From an uncultured Pelagibacteraceae bacterium (GTDB lineage Bacteria > Pseudomonadota > Alphaproteobacteria > Pelagibacterales > Pelagibacteraceae), in NCBI GenBank assembly GCA_902536305.1, contig CACAWX010000005.1:1-46981 (forward strand): 46,981 bases of DNA. The letters run 5' to 3'. Below, one piece after another: positions 8,001-16,471 of this stretch (position 1 is its first letter; each line of letters opens with the position of its first letter). The position numbers and the translations under genes are program-made. The notes below the pieces were generated by a model that saw only the letters and a program-made list of their open reading frames with translations, was not told where the DNA came from and made no database searches.

Positions 8001-9057
8001 GATTAACCAATCTGTTGTTTTGATCAAAATATAAAAATTCATCTACATTCATATGTAATTTTGTATCCTCACCAATATTTCTTTGTTGGATACCATTCGA
8101 TAAAGAAACCCAATTTAATTTTCCATTAGTAAAATGAATTAAGCTTTCTGATCCAGAAAGTTCAGAAATTAAAACTTTCCCATTAATTTCAACTGAATTA
8201 CTTCCTTCTTTATACGTTGTTATATTGTGAGGCCTGATACCAATTTTATAATTTCCGTCTTTTATATTTACATTTGATGTCCATTGAACGTTATTATCAG
8301 CTAATTTAAATTTATCTCCAGACTTTGTAATTTCAGCAATATTCATTGGAGGGTCACTAAATACTTTGGCAGAAGTTAAATTGTCAGGTTTATTGTAAAC
8401 ATCTAGTGTTTTTCCATACTGAACGACATTCCCTTCTAATAATGTTGCAGTATTTCCACCTATCATAAGTGCGTCTAAAGGTTCTGTAGTTGCGTATACA
8501 ACAATACAATCTCTGTCTTCAAATAGTTTAGGTAATTCTTCTCTAAGTTCCTCACGTAGTTTAAAATCTAAATTAGCTAAAGGTTCATCTAATAATATCA
8601 GATCAGAATCTTTGACTAAAGCTCTAGCTAAGGCGGTTCTTTGTTGCTGGCCACCAGATAATTCATCTGGTTTTTTATTAAGCATTGCAGATAATTTTAA
8701 AAGCTCTGCAACTTTACCTACTCTTTTTTTAATTTCATCGGAATTAATTCCTGTAATTTTTAAAGGTGATGCAATATTATCAAAAACAGTAAAATTAGGA
8801 TAATTAATAAATTGCTGGTAAACCATTGAGCAATTTCTTTTTTGAACTTCTTTGCCAGTCACATTTTCTCCGTTAAACCAAATTTCTCCTGAAGTTGGTT
8901 TATCTAAACCGGCCATAATTTGCATTAATGTTGTTTTACCAGCTAAAGTAGATCCTAATAAAACATTAATAGTATTTTTCTCTAATTTTAAATTTGTAGA
9001 ATATATATGAGTTTCTATTCCAACTTTTTTTTCAACTTCTTTTAATTCTAAACTCAT
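7993..9057 (-). CDS. glpS: Glycerol ABC transporter, ATP-binding protein lacking the H-loop histidine (GlpS)
   Basis: 354 residues. Walker A is GSTLAGKT (35-42), which keeps the GxxxxGK(S/T) pattern but is unusual in LA; Q-loop at 81-82; signature LSGGQQQR (133-140) is canonical; Walker B LILLDEP (153-159). At the switch position YATTEPLDA (188-196) Thr 191 stands where the catalytic His should be. A C-terminal TOBE-like domain follows residue 235. The defect falls in the same composite site as the broken signature of GlpT. It is separated from glpV upstream by a strong hairpin (9078-9104). I recall similar TTEP motifs in rhizobial GlpS, so this may be a family trait. Confidence 0.88.
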   Translation of the reverse strand: MSLELKEVEKKVGIETHIYSTNLKLEKNTINVLLGSTLAGKTTLMQIMAGLDKPTSGEIWFNGENVTGKEVQKRNCSMVYQQFINYPNFTVFDNIASPLKITGINSDEIKKRVGKVAELLKLSAMLNKKPDELSGGQQQRTALARALVKDSDLILLDEPLANLDFKLREELREELPKLFEDRDCIVVYATTEPLDALMIGGNTATLLEGNVVQYGKTLDVYNKPDNLTSAKVFSDPPMNIAEITKSGDKFKLADNNVQWTSNVNIKDGNYKIGIRPHNITTYKEGSNSVEINGKVLISELSGSESLIHFTNGKLNWVSLSNGIQQRNIGEDTKLHMNVDEFLYFDQNNRLVNHG

Positions 9058-9077
9058 ATTAGTAATTTGGTTTTAAA

Positions 9078-9104
9078 AAAAGGGGGCAAAAATTGCCCCC
9101 TTTT
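9078..9104 (-). terminator. Intrinsic-terminator-like hairpin between glpV and glpS
   Basis: GGGGGCAA (9082-9089) pairs perfectly with TTGCCCCC (9093-9100) around a 3-base loop, extended by A/T pairs to 12 bp, and on the minus strand it is followed by a T run. It lies inside the glp operon, 21 bases after the glpV stop and before glpS. It probably lets most transcripts end (or be protected) after glpV so that the binding protein is made in excess over the membrane parts. Confidence 0.85.
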
Positions 9105-9124
9105 AAGATTTAGATTAACCTAAG

Positions 9125-10855
9125 TTATTTCCAAGCGTCTTTAAATGCTACGGTTTTACCTTGAGGTTTCTCATTAACTTTAGCTTTTGGTGAACCTTTT
9201 TGATTTAACCAATAAGAAGCTTCTCTTGGTTTATTAAGTCTAGGTCCACATCCACCGTAAGCGTTACTACCTTTATCAGCAGCTTCCATACGAGACATAA
9301 CTAAGTCCATCTCATCTGCAAGACGATCCATAGTTTGTTGTGGAGTAAATGTGCCAGAGTTAACTTCTCCGATATGCTGCCACCATAATTGTGCTAGCTT
9401 CGGATAATCTGGAACGTTGACACCTGTTGGTGACCAAACATTTCTGTTTTTTGATCTGTAAAACTCTACAAGACCGCCAAGTTCTGGCGCTCTCTTTGTA
9501 AAGTGTTTGTGATTTATAGTACTTTTTCTCACAAATGTTATACCAACATCAGCTTTTTTAAGAGATACTGTTTTTGAAACAGCAAATTGAGCGTACAACC
9601 ATGCAGCTTTTCTTCTCTCAACGTCAGTAGACTTAAATAAAGTCCATGATCCAACGTCTTGATAACCAAGCTTCATACCTTGTTCCCAATATGGTCCTTT
9701 TGGTGAAGGTCCCATTCTCCATAATGGCATACCGTTCGCATCAACAACTTTATTGTTAGGATCTTTCCCTACTAAAGATGCTGTGAAAGCCGTGTACCAG
9801 AAAATTTGCTGAGCAACGTTTCCTGAAGATAGTGATGGTAGAGACTGATAAAAGTCCATGGCCGCAGCTCCTGGAGGTGCATACTGTCTTAACCACTCAT
9901 CCCATTTTCTAATTGCGTATACAGCAGCAGGGCCGTTTGTAGCTCCACCTCTTGAAACGTTAGCACCAACTGGGTTACAAGAACCAGGCTCCATTCGAAT
10001 TCCCCACTCATCTACTGGAACTCCGTTTGGTAATCCTTTACTTCCTGCACCAGCCATTGATAACCACGCATCAGTCATTCTCCATCCTAAGTCTGGAGCT
10101 CTTTTACCGTAGTCCATATGACCATATATTCTTACGCCATCGATTTCTTTAACATCTTCTGAAAAGAATTTAGCTATATCTTCATAAGCGGACCAGTTTA
10201 CTGGAACACCTAAATCATAACCATATTTTTTCTTAAATGCTTTTTGGATTTCAGGTCTATCAAACCAATCTTTTCTAAACCAATAAAGGTTAGCAAATTG
10301 TTGGTCTGGTAGTTGATAAAGATTTCCATCAGGACCCGTAGTAAATTGAAGTCCTATGAAGTCATCTAAATCCAACATTGGATTAGTGACAGCTTTACCT
10401 TCACCTTTCATCCAGTCAGTTAAATTTACAGCTTGTTGCATACGCGCGTGCGTACCAATTAAGTCTGAGTCATTTACATACGCATCGTAAATACTTACGT
10501 TCGTTTGCATTTGAGTTTGTACAGCCATTACCACATCACCTTCACCAATAATTTGGTGTTGGACTTTGATGCCTGTTATCTCTTCAAACGCTTTTGTAAG
10601 AACCTTAGATTCATACACGTGAGTAGGAATTCCTTCAGATACTACTTTTAAAGACATTCCTTTGAATGGCTTAGCAGCATCATGGAACCATTGTAGTTCT
10701 TTTTCTCTATCTTTTGCAGATAGAACTGAAAGACTAAATTCCCCATTTGACCATTTCTTAATTGCAGCCATATGACCGTCTGCAAATGCGCTAGAAATAG
10801 TTACGATTGAAAATGAAACAGCAACAGCAAAAATAGTTTTTAATGTTTTAATCAT
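9125..10855 (-). CDS. glpV: Glycerol ABC transporter, periplasmic binding protein (GlpV)
   Basis: 576 residues from the ATG at 10855. A frame-compatible ATG at 10867 exists, but GAGGG lies at the right distance before 10855 and overlaps the other start, so the shorter form is chosen. The N-terminus is a Sec signal peptide (MIKTLKTIF, hydrophobic core, cleavage probably after AFA at about residue 24). The mature part is a large type-1 sugar-binding-like protein with many Trp (for example WRMGPSPKGPYWEQG), as in rhizobial GlpV. It would capture glycerol in the periplasm. Codon use here is less AT-rich than neighbours, suggesting high expression. A 103-base gap to glpK leaves room for its own promoter. 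Confidence 0.88.
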   Translation of the reverse strand: MIKTLKTIFAVAVSFSIVTISSAFADGHMAAIKKWSNGEFSLSVLSAKDREKELQWFHDAAKPFKGMSLKVVSEGIPTHVYESKVLTKAFEEITGIKVQHQIIGEGDVVMAVQTQMQTNVSIYDAYVNDSDLIGTHARMQQAVNLTDWMKGEGKAVTNPMLDLDDFIGLQFTTGPDGNLYQLPDQQFANLYWFRKDWFDRPEIQKAFKKKYGYDLGVPVNWSAYEDIAKFFSEDVKEIDGVRIYGHMDYGKRAPDLGWRMTDAWLSMAGAGSKGLPNGVPVDEWGIRMEPGSCNPVGANVSRGGATNGPAAVYAIRKWDEWLRQYAPPGAAAMDFYQSLPSLSSGNVAQQIFWYTAFTASLVGKDPNNKVVDANGMPLWRMGPSPKGPYWEQGMKLGYQDVGSWTLFKSTDVERRKAAWLYAQFAVSKTVSLKKADVGITFVRKSTINHKHFTKRAPELGGLVEFYRSKNRNVWSPTGVNVPDYPKLAQLWWQHIGEVNSGTFTPQQTMDRLADEMDLVMSRMEAADKGSNAYGGCGPRLNKPREASYWLNQKGSPKAKVNEKPQGKTVAFKDAWK

Positions 10856-10958
10856 TATTTCCCTCATTTGTTTGTTATTGTTTTTAAGATGTATTATTGA
10901 AACAAAAAAAATTAAAAAAGTACAGTGTTTATAATGGAATATTCAACTAAGAGATGTA

Positions 10959-12440
10959 TTAATTTATTAAAGTTCTTTTTATAGCTTTAATCCATCCCTC
11001 TAGAAGCGCTGATCTTAATTTTCTGCTCATCTTAGGAGAAAACTTTTTGTCTACATGCCAATTTTTGGAAATATCTTTTAATGATTTATAAACACCTATG
11101 TGTAATCCTGCCATAAAAGCTGCTCCAAGAGCTGTAGTTTCTTGTACTTTTGGTCTTAATACTTTTACGTTAACAACATCAGATAAAAATTGAGAGAACC
11201 AATTATTCATAACCATTCCTCCATCTACTTTAACTATTTTAGGTCTTAAACCATCATGTTTCATAGACTCAAATAAATCATGAGTTTGGTAAGCAACAGC
11301 CTCAATTGTTGCTCTTACTATTTCTTTTGGACTTGTATCTCGTGTAATTCCACTCAAAACTCCTCTAGAATTTGCATTCCAATAAGGGGCTCCAAGACCA
11401 GTAAATGCTGGTACTAAATAAATATCATTATTGCTTTTAAGAGATTTTACTATCTTTTCAGTTTGTGATGCTTTGTTAAAAAATTTCATTCTATCCCTTA
11501 ACCACTGCACTCCAGCCCCAGCAATAAAAATTGATCCTTCCATTGCATAAGTTGTCTTACCATTAATTCTATAGGCGATAGTTGTTAGCAATCTATTTTT
11601 TGAGTAAATTTTTTTACTCCCTGTGTTTAATAGAACAAAAGCGCCAGTTCCATAAGTGCTTTTCAATGATCCAGGTTCAAAACAGCATTGACCAATTGTT
11701 GCAGATTGTTGATCTCCAACTACACCATTAATTGGAATTGATTTACCGGTAATTGATGAATGAGTTTGACCAAAATTATCTGCACAGTCTTTTACTTCAG
11801 GTAGGATATTTTTTTTAATCTTAAGTAGTTTTAAAATAGTATCGTCCCATCGATTAGATGTAATATTATAAATCATAGTTCTACTAGCGTTAGTGGCATC
11901 GGTAGCATGAACTTTGCCTTTAGTGAATCTCCATATTAAAAAACTATCAATAGTTCCAAAAAGTAATTGATTATTACTCATTAGTTTTTTTGCTTTAGGC
12001 ACATTATCCAAAATCCATTTAATTTTCGTGCCTGAAAAATATGAATCTATTAAAAGACCAGTCTTGTTAAAGATCATCGTATCTTTATTTTGTTTTCTCA
12101 ATTTAGCACAAAATTCTTCTTGTCTTCGATCTTGCCATACAATTGCATTATAAACTGGTTTGCCTGTTCTCTTGTCCCATAAAACAGTTGTTTCTCTTTG
12201 ATTGGTTATTCCGATATTTAAAATTTCTCCCCTAAGTTTTTTAGCTTTTTGAATTACATCTTTTAAAGTTTTTACAGTTGTTCTCCAAATTTCTTCAGGA
12301 TTATGTTCTACCCAACCGCTTTTGGGAAAGTATTGTGTGAATTCTTTTTGAGATGAGAAAACTGGCTTACCTTTTAAATCAAAAAGAATGGATCTATTCG
12401 AAGTAGTTCCAGCATCTATAGAGATGATAAATTTTCTCAT
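10959..12440 (-). CDS. glpK: Glycerol kinase
   Basis: 493 residues, the normal length. It shows the FGGY-kinase start DAGTTSNRSILFD (9-21), NQRETTVLWDKRTG, GVVGDQQSA, and GGMVMNNWFSQFLSD near the C-terminus, with GLGAPYWNANSRG in the ATP-binding half. It phosphorylates imported glycerol to sn-glycerol 3-phosphate. One base separates it from the SHOCT peptide gene upstream, so it appears to belong to the ntrY-to-gpsA transcript as well as standing before the transporter genes. The next step enzyme in this window is GpsA; no GlpD gene is present here. Confidence 0.96.
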   Translation of the reverse strand: MRKFIISIDAGTTSNRSILFDLKGKPVFSSQKEFTQYFPKSGWVEHNPEEIWRTTVKTLKDVIQKAKKLRGEILNIGITNQRETTVLWDKRTGKPVYNAIVWQDRRQEEFCAKLRKQNKDTMIFNKTGLLIDSYFSGTKIKWILDNVPKAKKLMSNNQLLFGTIDSFLIWRFTKGKVHATDATNASRTMIYNITSNRWDDTILKLLKIKKNILPEVKDCADNFGQTHSSITGKSIPINGVVGDQQSATIGQCCFEPGSLKSTYGTGAFVLLNTGSKKIYSKNRLLTTIAYRINGKTTYAMEGSIFIAGAGVQWLRDRMKFFNKASQTEKIVKSLKSNNDIYLVPAFTGLGAPYWNANSRGVLSGITRDTSPKEIVRATIEAVAYQTHDLFESMKHDGLRPKIVKVDGGMVMNNWFSQFLSDVVNVKVLRPKVQETTALGAAFMAGLHIGVYKSLKDISKNWHVDKKFSPKMSRKLRSALLEGWIKAIKRTLIN

Positions 12441-12441
12441 A

Positions 12442-12633
12442 TTACTTCTTTAAAATTTTTTTTTTTTCTTTTTCGTATTCATATCCACTTATTGCTCCAG
12501 ACTTATAAAGATCCTGCAAATTTTTAAGTTGATCAGAAATAGCATTAGTTTCTTTTGAATTTTGACTTTCATTAGCGTAAGAAAAAGTAGATAATAAAAT
12601 ATTTAAAATTAAAATTAAAAAAATCTTTTTCAT
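12442..12633 (-). CDS. Small exported SHOCT-domain-like protein
   Basis: 63 residues. Residues 1-19 are a Sec signal peptide (MKKIFLILILNILLSTFSYA). The rest ends in LQDLYKSGAISGYEYEKEKK, which matches the SHOCT pattern (leucine-rich helix, Gly, Tyr/Phe-E helix). SHOCT modules mediate oligomerisation or attachment in bacterial proteins. The start overlaps the gpsA stop by 4 nt and glpK starts 1 nt after its stop. A run of 12 A on the coding strand sits in the last codons, a possible slippage point. Function unknown. Confidence 0.7.
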   Translation of the reverse strand: MKKIFLILILNILLSTFSYANESQNSKETNAISDQLKNLQDLYKSGAISGYEYEKEKKKILKK

Positions 12634-13676
12634 CTAAATAACTCCCAATTAATATCGAGTTTTTTATCTTCTACTATAGCATTAATCATGCCGAGCATTA
12701 ATGGTAATTTTTTTTCGTTAAAATCTTCATTTACTTTTTTTGCAATTTCTTTAGCTAGATCTGCGCCTTCCACCGTAACCTTTTCCATTTTTGTTTTCTT
12801 AGCCTCTGAGAAAGTTAAACCCTCTCCAATATAAGAACCCATTTTTGCATTTCTACCTCCACCTGAACTTACATAAAGATCACCTAAGCCAGCTAATCCT
12901 GTAACTGTTTCTTTTTTACCTTTTAAGTGTTCTACAAAAATTTCCATTTCATGGATTGATTGTTTAATTAAAGCAGAAGCTGTATTTAAATAATTTTTTT
13001 CTCTAACATCATTTGTAACATTTTGGCTGCACAAACCCTTTGCAGCTCCAACAGCCATGGAAAAGATATTTTTAATTGCAGCTGAAACCTCAACTCCATT
13101 TAAATCATCGGAGTAAGAAGTGTGATAGTAGTTAGTATTTAACATATCTGCAATTTTCTTGGCTGTTTGAATATCTTTATTAGCTATGACTACACTACTA
13201 TGAACTCTATTAGCCAATCCAGCAGCTAGACAAGGTCCACCTACAGCTGAAATATCTACTTTTTTAATTCCTCTATCCGCTAATAGTCTCTCGAGTTTGT
13301 CTACTAACAATTCATATTGATTATTGTAAATGCTTAAACCTTTAGTAAGCATTAAAAGTTTAGGTATTGTGTGATCTTTATACAATTTACTTAATTGATC
13401 AGAAACCCACTCTATACCTTTAGAACTAATACCAAGAACAATTAAATCTGAATTAGATTTTAGTAATTCTTCAAATTTATCAAATTTAAATATTTTTATT
13501 TCTTGAGGTATTTTAATTTTTAAACCTGGGTGTAAATTTTCATTATTTTTTAATTGATCAATAAAATTGTTTTCTAAATGAGTACCGACAATATTAATGT
13601 CATGATTGTTATCTAAACAGGGTAAAGCAAAAGCTGATCCCATCGCACCTGCACCAATAATTACAATTTTAGCCAT
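12630..13676 (-). CDS. gpsA: Glycerol-3-phosphate dehydrogenase [NAD(P)+]
   Basis: 348 residues. The Rossmann loop GAGAMGSAFA (8-17) is at the N-terminus; VGGPCLAAGLANR, KNIFSMAVGAAKGL (with the catalytic Lys) and GLAGLGDLYVSS are the conserved GpsA motifs. It interconverts dihydroxyacetone phosphate and sn-glycerol 3-phosphate, normally for phospholipid synthesis. Placed directly upstream of glycerol kinase it could also serve in the reverse direction for glycerol use if no GlpD exists elsewhere in the genome; that is inference. One-base overlap with trkH and 4-nt overlap with the SHOCT peptide gene. Confidence 0.95.
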   Translation of the reverse strand: MAKIVIIGAGAMGSAFALPCLDNNHDINIVGTHLENNFIDQLKNNENLHPGLKIKIPQEIKIFKFDKFEELLKSNSDLIVLGISSKGIEWVSDQLSKLYKDHTIPKLLMLTKGLSIYNNQYELLVDKLERLLADRGIKKVDISAVGGPCLAAGLANRVHSSVVIANKDIQTAKKIADMLNTNYYHTSYSDDLNGVEVSAAIKNIFSMAVGAAKGLCSQNVTNDVREKNYLNTASALIKQSIHEMEIFVEHLKGKKETVTGLAGLGDLYVSSGGGRNAKMGSYIGEGLTFSEAKKTKMEKVTVEGADLAKEIAKKVNEDFNEKKLPLMLGMINAIVEDKKLDINWELFR

Positions 13677-15088
13677 TAATCTTTAAATAAAATTTTTTTG
13701 AAAATTAAAAAAATTGATATTAGCTCAATTTTGCCAATTATCATAAATAAAATTAAACTGATTTTTGAAGATGTTAATAGATTAGAAAAATTTATATTAT
13801 TCATATCAAACATTTCCGAATTTAAAGTATTAGTTAAAGTTAATATTGATAATTTAAAAGACTTTTCAAATCCAATATTATCTATTGCTAATAAGCTTGA
13901 TAAAATAAATAAACTTAGAAAAAAAGAGATGAATATAAGAAATGATATTTTTACATTTTCATCAGTAATTTTTTTATCTGAATTAAAAATAGTTTTATTT
14001 ATAACACTATTTGGGCTTATAAGTTTAATAATTTCTAATGAGGTAATTTTTAATAAAATATAAAATCTTGTTAGTTTGATTCCAGAAGTGTTAGATATTA
14101 ACGATCCGCCAATAATCGTTAACAATAAAAAATAAAGACTTAAATCATTATCTGATTTTACTAAAGTTAAACCTGAATTGGTTAGACTGCTTAGTATACT
14201 AATAGCTGTATCTAAGCCTGTATATTCGTTAAAATATATAAGTATAAAAAATATAACAGATGTAATAATCAAGTACATGTCTTCTTTATGATCCTTAATT
14301 AAAATCTTTTTATTAAATAAATTAAAGAGTAAATAAAAATTAAGCAAAGATATTAATAATGAAAAAATAAAAATTACTTTTTGAAAATTAGTCGATATTA
14401 TTTTACTTATATTATCTGTAGGGAGAAATCCTCCATTTGAAATTAAGGTCATGCTCATGTTAAGCGAATTAAACAATCTCAATCCTGACAAATTTAGTAA
14501 GATTAATATTATAATACTTAATACCGAATAAATAATAAATATTTTAAAAATATTATTTTTAATATTTTCTTTAGATTTAAAATTGCTGTCACCAGAAAAG
14601 GTTAGGTTAGTCATTTTATAATTAAATAATTTATTAGAAAAAATTATGATTAGGATAAACAGAAAAAATAAACCTCCTATCCATTGAGATGAAGATCTCC
14701 AAAGAATTAATGTAGGATCTAAATATTTTATATTTTTAAAAATTGAAAAACCTGTTCCAGTTAATCCTGATACTGACTCAAAAATTGAGTTTAATAAGGT
14801 TACTTGGTAATTACTTAGATAAAAAGGTATAGCTATTAACATTGACGTCAAAAAATATGCGCTAAAAATCAAAATCAACTGCTCAATAAAATCAATATTT
14901 TTTGGAGCATTTTTACCAAAATACCAAAGCCCTCCTCCAATAAATAACGAAGTTAATAAAGCAATAAAATAAGTATCGATACTTAATAAATAGTCAAAAT
15001 ATGAAGCATATAAGATATTAATGAAAGCTAGAAAGCTTATAGGAAAGCAGAATAAGCTTAGATAAAAACTAATACTTTTATAATTCAT
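13676..15088 (-). CDS. trkH: Trk-type potassium uptake permease
   Basis: 470 residues, mostly hydrophobic, with four repeated membrane-pore-membrane units. Selectivity-filter-like segments are visible: SVSGLTGTGFSIF, SNGGFLPTD, LTNSGLTLV and the final repeat around TNTLNSEMFD. The Gly residues of the first two are clear, and the later ones are more divergent. It imports K+ (or Na+) and is controlled by TrkA, encoded just upstream. Very AT-rich, Ile/Leu/Asn-heavy. TrkH is the likely orthologue; TrkG or KtrB naming is possible. Confidence 0.9.
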   Translation of the reverse strand: MNYKSISFYLSLFCFPISFLAFINILYASYFDYLLSIDTYFIALLTSLFIGGGLWYFGKNAPKNIDFIEQLILIFSAYFLTSMLIAIPFYLSNYQVTLLNSIFESVSGLTGTGFSIFKNIKYLDPTLILWRSSSQWIGGLFFLFILIIIFSNKLFNYKMTNLTFSGDSNFKSKENIKNNIFKIFIIYSVLSIIILILLNLSGLRLFNSLNMSMTLISNGGFLPTDNISKIISTNFQKVIFIFSLLISLLNFYLLFNLFNKKILIKDHKEDMYLIITSVIFFILIYFNEYTGLDTAISILSSLTNSGLTLVKSDNDLSLYFLLLTIIGGSLISNTSGIKLTRFYILLKITSLEIIKLISPNSVINKTIFNSDKKITDENVKISFLIFISFFLSLFILSSLLAIDNIGFEKSFKLSILTLTNTLNSEMFDMNNINFSNLLTSSKISLILFMIIGKIELISIFLIFKKILFKD

Positions 15089-15093
15089 TAAAA

Positions 15094-16467
15094 TTAAATT
15101 GTACCAACGCTAAAAATATTCTCTACTGATTTAAGTTCTTCTCTTTTAGCAAGGAATACAACCAAATCATTTTTTTCAAAAATGAAGTTGGATTTTGGAA
15201 TTATTACTTTATCTTCCCGGATAATTGCGCCTATTCTTATATCTTCGGGTAAATTTGAGTCTCTTATTTGTTTGTTTACTAATTCAGACTTTTCAGAAAT
15301 TTTAGCCTCTATGAATTCATACTCACCGTCTAAAACCGAATAAACTGTTCCAATTGAACCTCTGTGAACATGTTCCATAATTCTGGAAACTGTTGTCATA
15401 CGAGGGTCAACTAAATCATCAATATTGAGAGAGTCTTGCAAAAGGTTATAATTAGTTTTGTTTACTATTGCGATAGTTCTTTTTTTAAGACCTGTTTTTT
15501 CCGCCAAGACACAAGCCATCATATTATTCTCATCATCATTAGTTAAAGCTAAAACGGTTTCAGATCCTTCAAGGTTAGCCTCTTTTAAAATTTCCTCATC
15601 TAAAGCATCGCCATTAATTACAATTGATGATGATAGTTCATTTGCAATATCTTCTGCTCTTTGTTTATTTTTTTCAATTATTTTTACCCTCACATCTTCA
15701 AAATTTTCTTCGAGCATTTTAGCAAGTTGTAATCCAATATTCCCTCCTCCTATAATTAAAACATTATTTGCTATTTTTTCTTCATGTCCGAAAGCTTTTA
15801 AAATTGGATTTAATTGATCACTGCTAACGATAATATAGACATTATCATCTTCTAACATCTGATCTTCTTTTTTTAGATAAATAAATTTTTCTTTTCTAAC
15901 TGCGCCCAAAATATTTGCTTTGAAGTCTGGGAATTTTTCTGTTAATTTTTTTAATGGAATATTTTTTATAGGACAGTTTTTTTCAATTGAAATTTCTAAC
16001 ATTTTTACCTTATTTTTTCCAAATGGAACATTGTCAAGTGCTCCAGGGGCTTCTAATCTTCTATATAGAGATTTAGCAACTTCTAATTCTGGAGAAATGA
16101 TAACGTCTATAGGAATATTTGATTTGTTATATAATTTTCCCCATTTACCCTCTAAAAAATCTTTTGTTCTAATACGTGCAATTTTCTTGGAAACGTTAAA
16201 TAAAGAGCTTGCTAACTGACAAACAATCATATTAGTTTCATCATTTCTAGTTACTGCAATAATCATATCAGTTTTTTCTGCTCCAGCACTTTCTAAGACT
16301 GAAGGTAATGATGCTCTACCAACTATTCCTTTGACATCTTGAGTTTCGTTGATCTTTTTAATATCCTCTGAAGATTGGTCAATCACTGTAACTGAATGAC
16401 CTTGTGCAGACAATTGTTTGCTAATTGAAAAGCCTACCTTTCCGGCTCCACATATAATTATATTCAT
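15094..16467 (-). CDS. trkA: Trk system potassium uptake protein TrkA
   Basis: 457 residues, built of two RCK halves, each with a Rossmann loop: GAGKVGFSIS (6-15) and GGGNIGLQLA in the second half (about residues 238-247), each followed by a TrkA-C domain. It is the peripheral NAD(H)-binding regulator of TrkH. The downstream trkH begins 5 bases after its stop, and it lies 4 bases after ntrX, the common alphaproteobacterial arrangement. Confidence 0.95.
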   Translation of the reverse strand: MNIIICGAGKVGFSISKQLSAQGHSVTVIDQSSEDIKKINETQDVKGIVGRASLPSVLESAGAEKTDMIIAVTRNDETNMIVCQLASSLFNVSKKIARIRTKDFLEGKWGKLYNKSNIPIDVIISPELEVAKSLYRRLEAPGALDNVPFGKNKVKMLEISIEKNCPIKNIPLKKLTEKFPDFKANILGAVRKEKFIYLKKEDQMLEDDNVYIIVSSDQLNPILKAFGHEEKIANNVLIIGGGNIGLQLAKMLEENFEDVRVKIIEKNKQRAEDIANELSSSIVINGDALDEEILKEANLEGSETVLALTNDDENNMMACVLAEKTGLKKRTIAIVNKTNYNLLQDSLNIDDLVDPRMTTVSRIMEHVHRGSIGTVYSVLDGEYEFIEAKISEKSELVNKQIRDSNLPEDIRIGAIIREDKVIIPKSNFIFEKNDLVVFLAKREELKSVENIFSVGTI

Positions 16468-16471
16468 ATTT

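Noticed and set aside
8001-8042. Longer start for glpT (14 extra codons)
   Set aside because: The ATG at 8000 gives the family-type N-terminus and an 8-nt overlap with glpS; the extension has no homologous look.
10923-10946. GAATATTC palindrome between glpV and glpK as operator
   Set aside because: Eight bases only, expected by chance in AT-rich DNA, with no second copy nearby.
13698-14063. 121-codon plus-strand frame inside trkH
   Set aside because: Antisense to a clear TrkH; AT-rich coding on the other strand leaves few stops. No start signal or recognisable motif.
15458-16219. Two plus-strand frames of 119 and 99 codons opposite trkA
   Set aside because: Shadows of the TrkA coding sequence.
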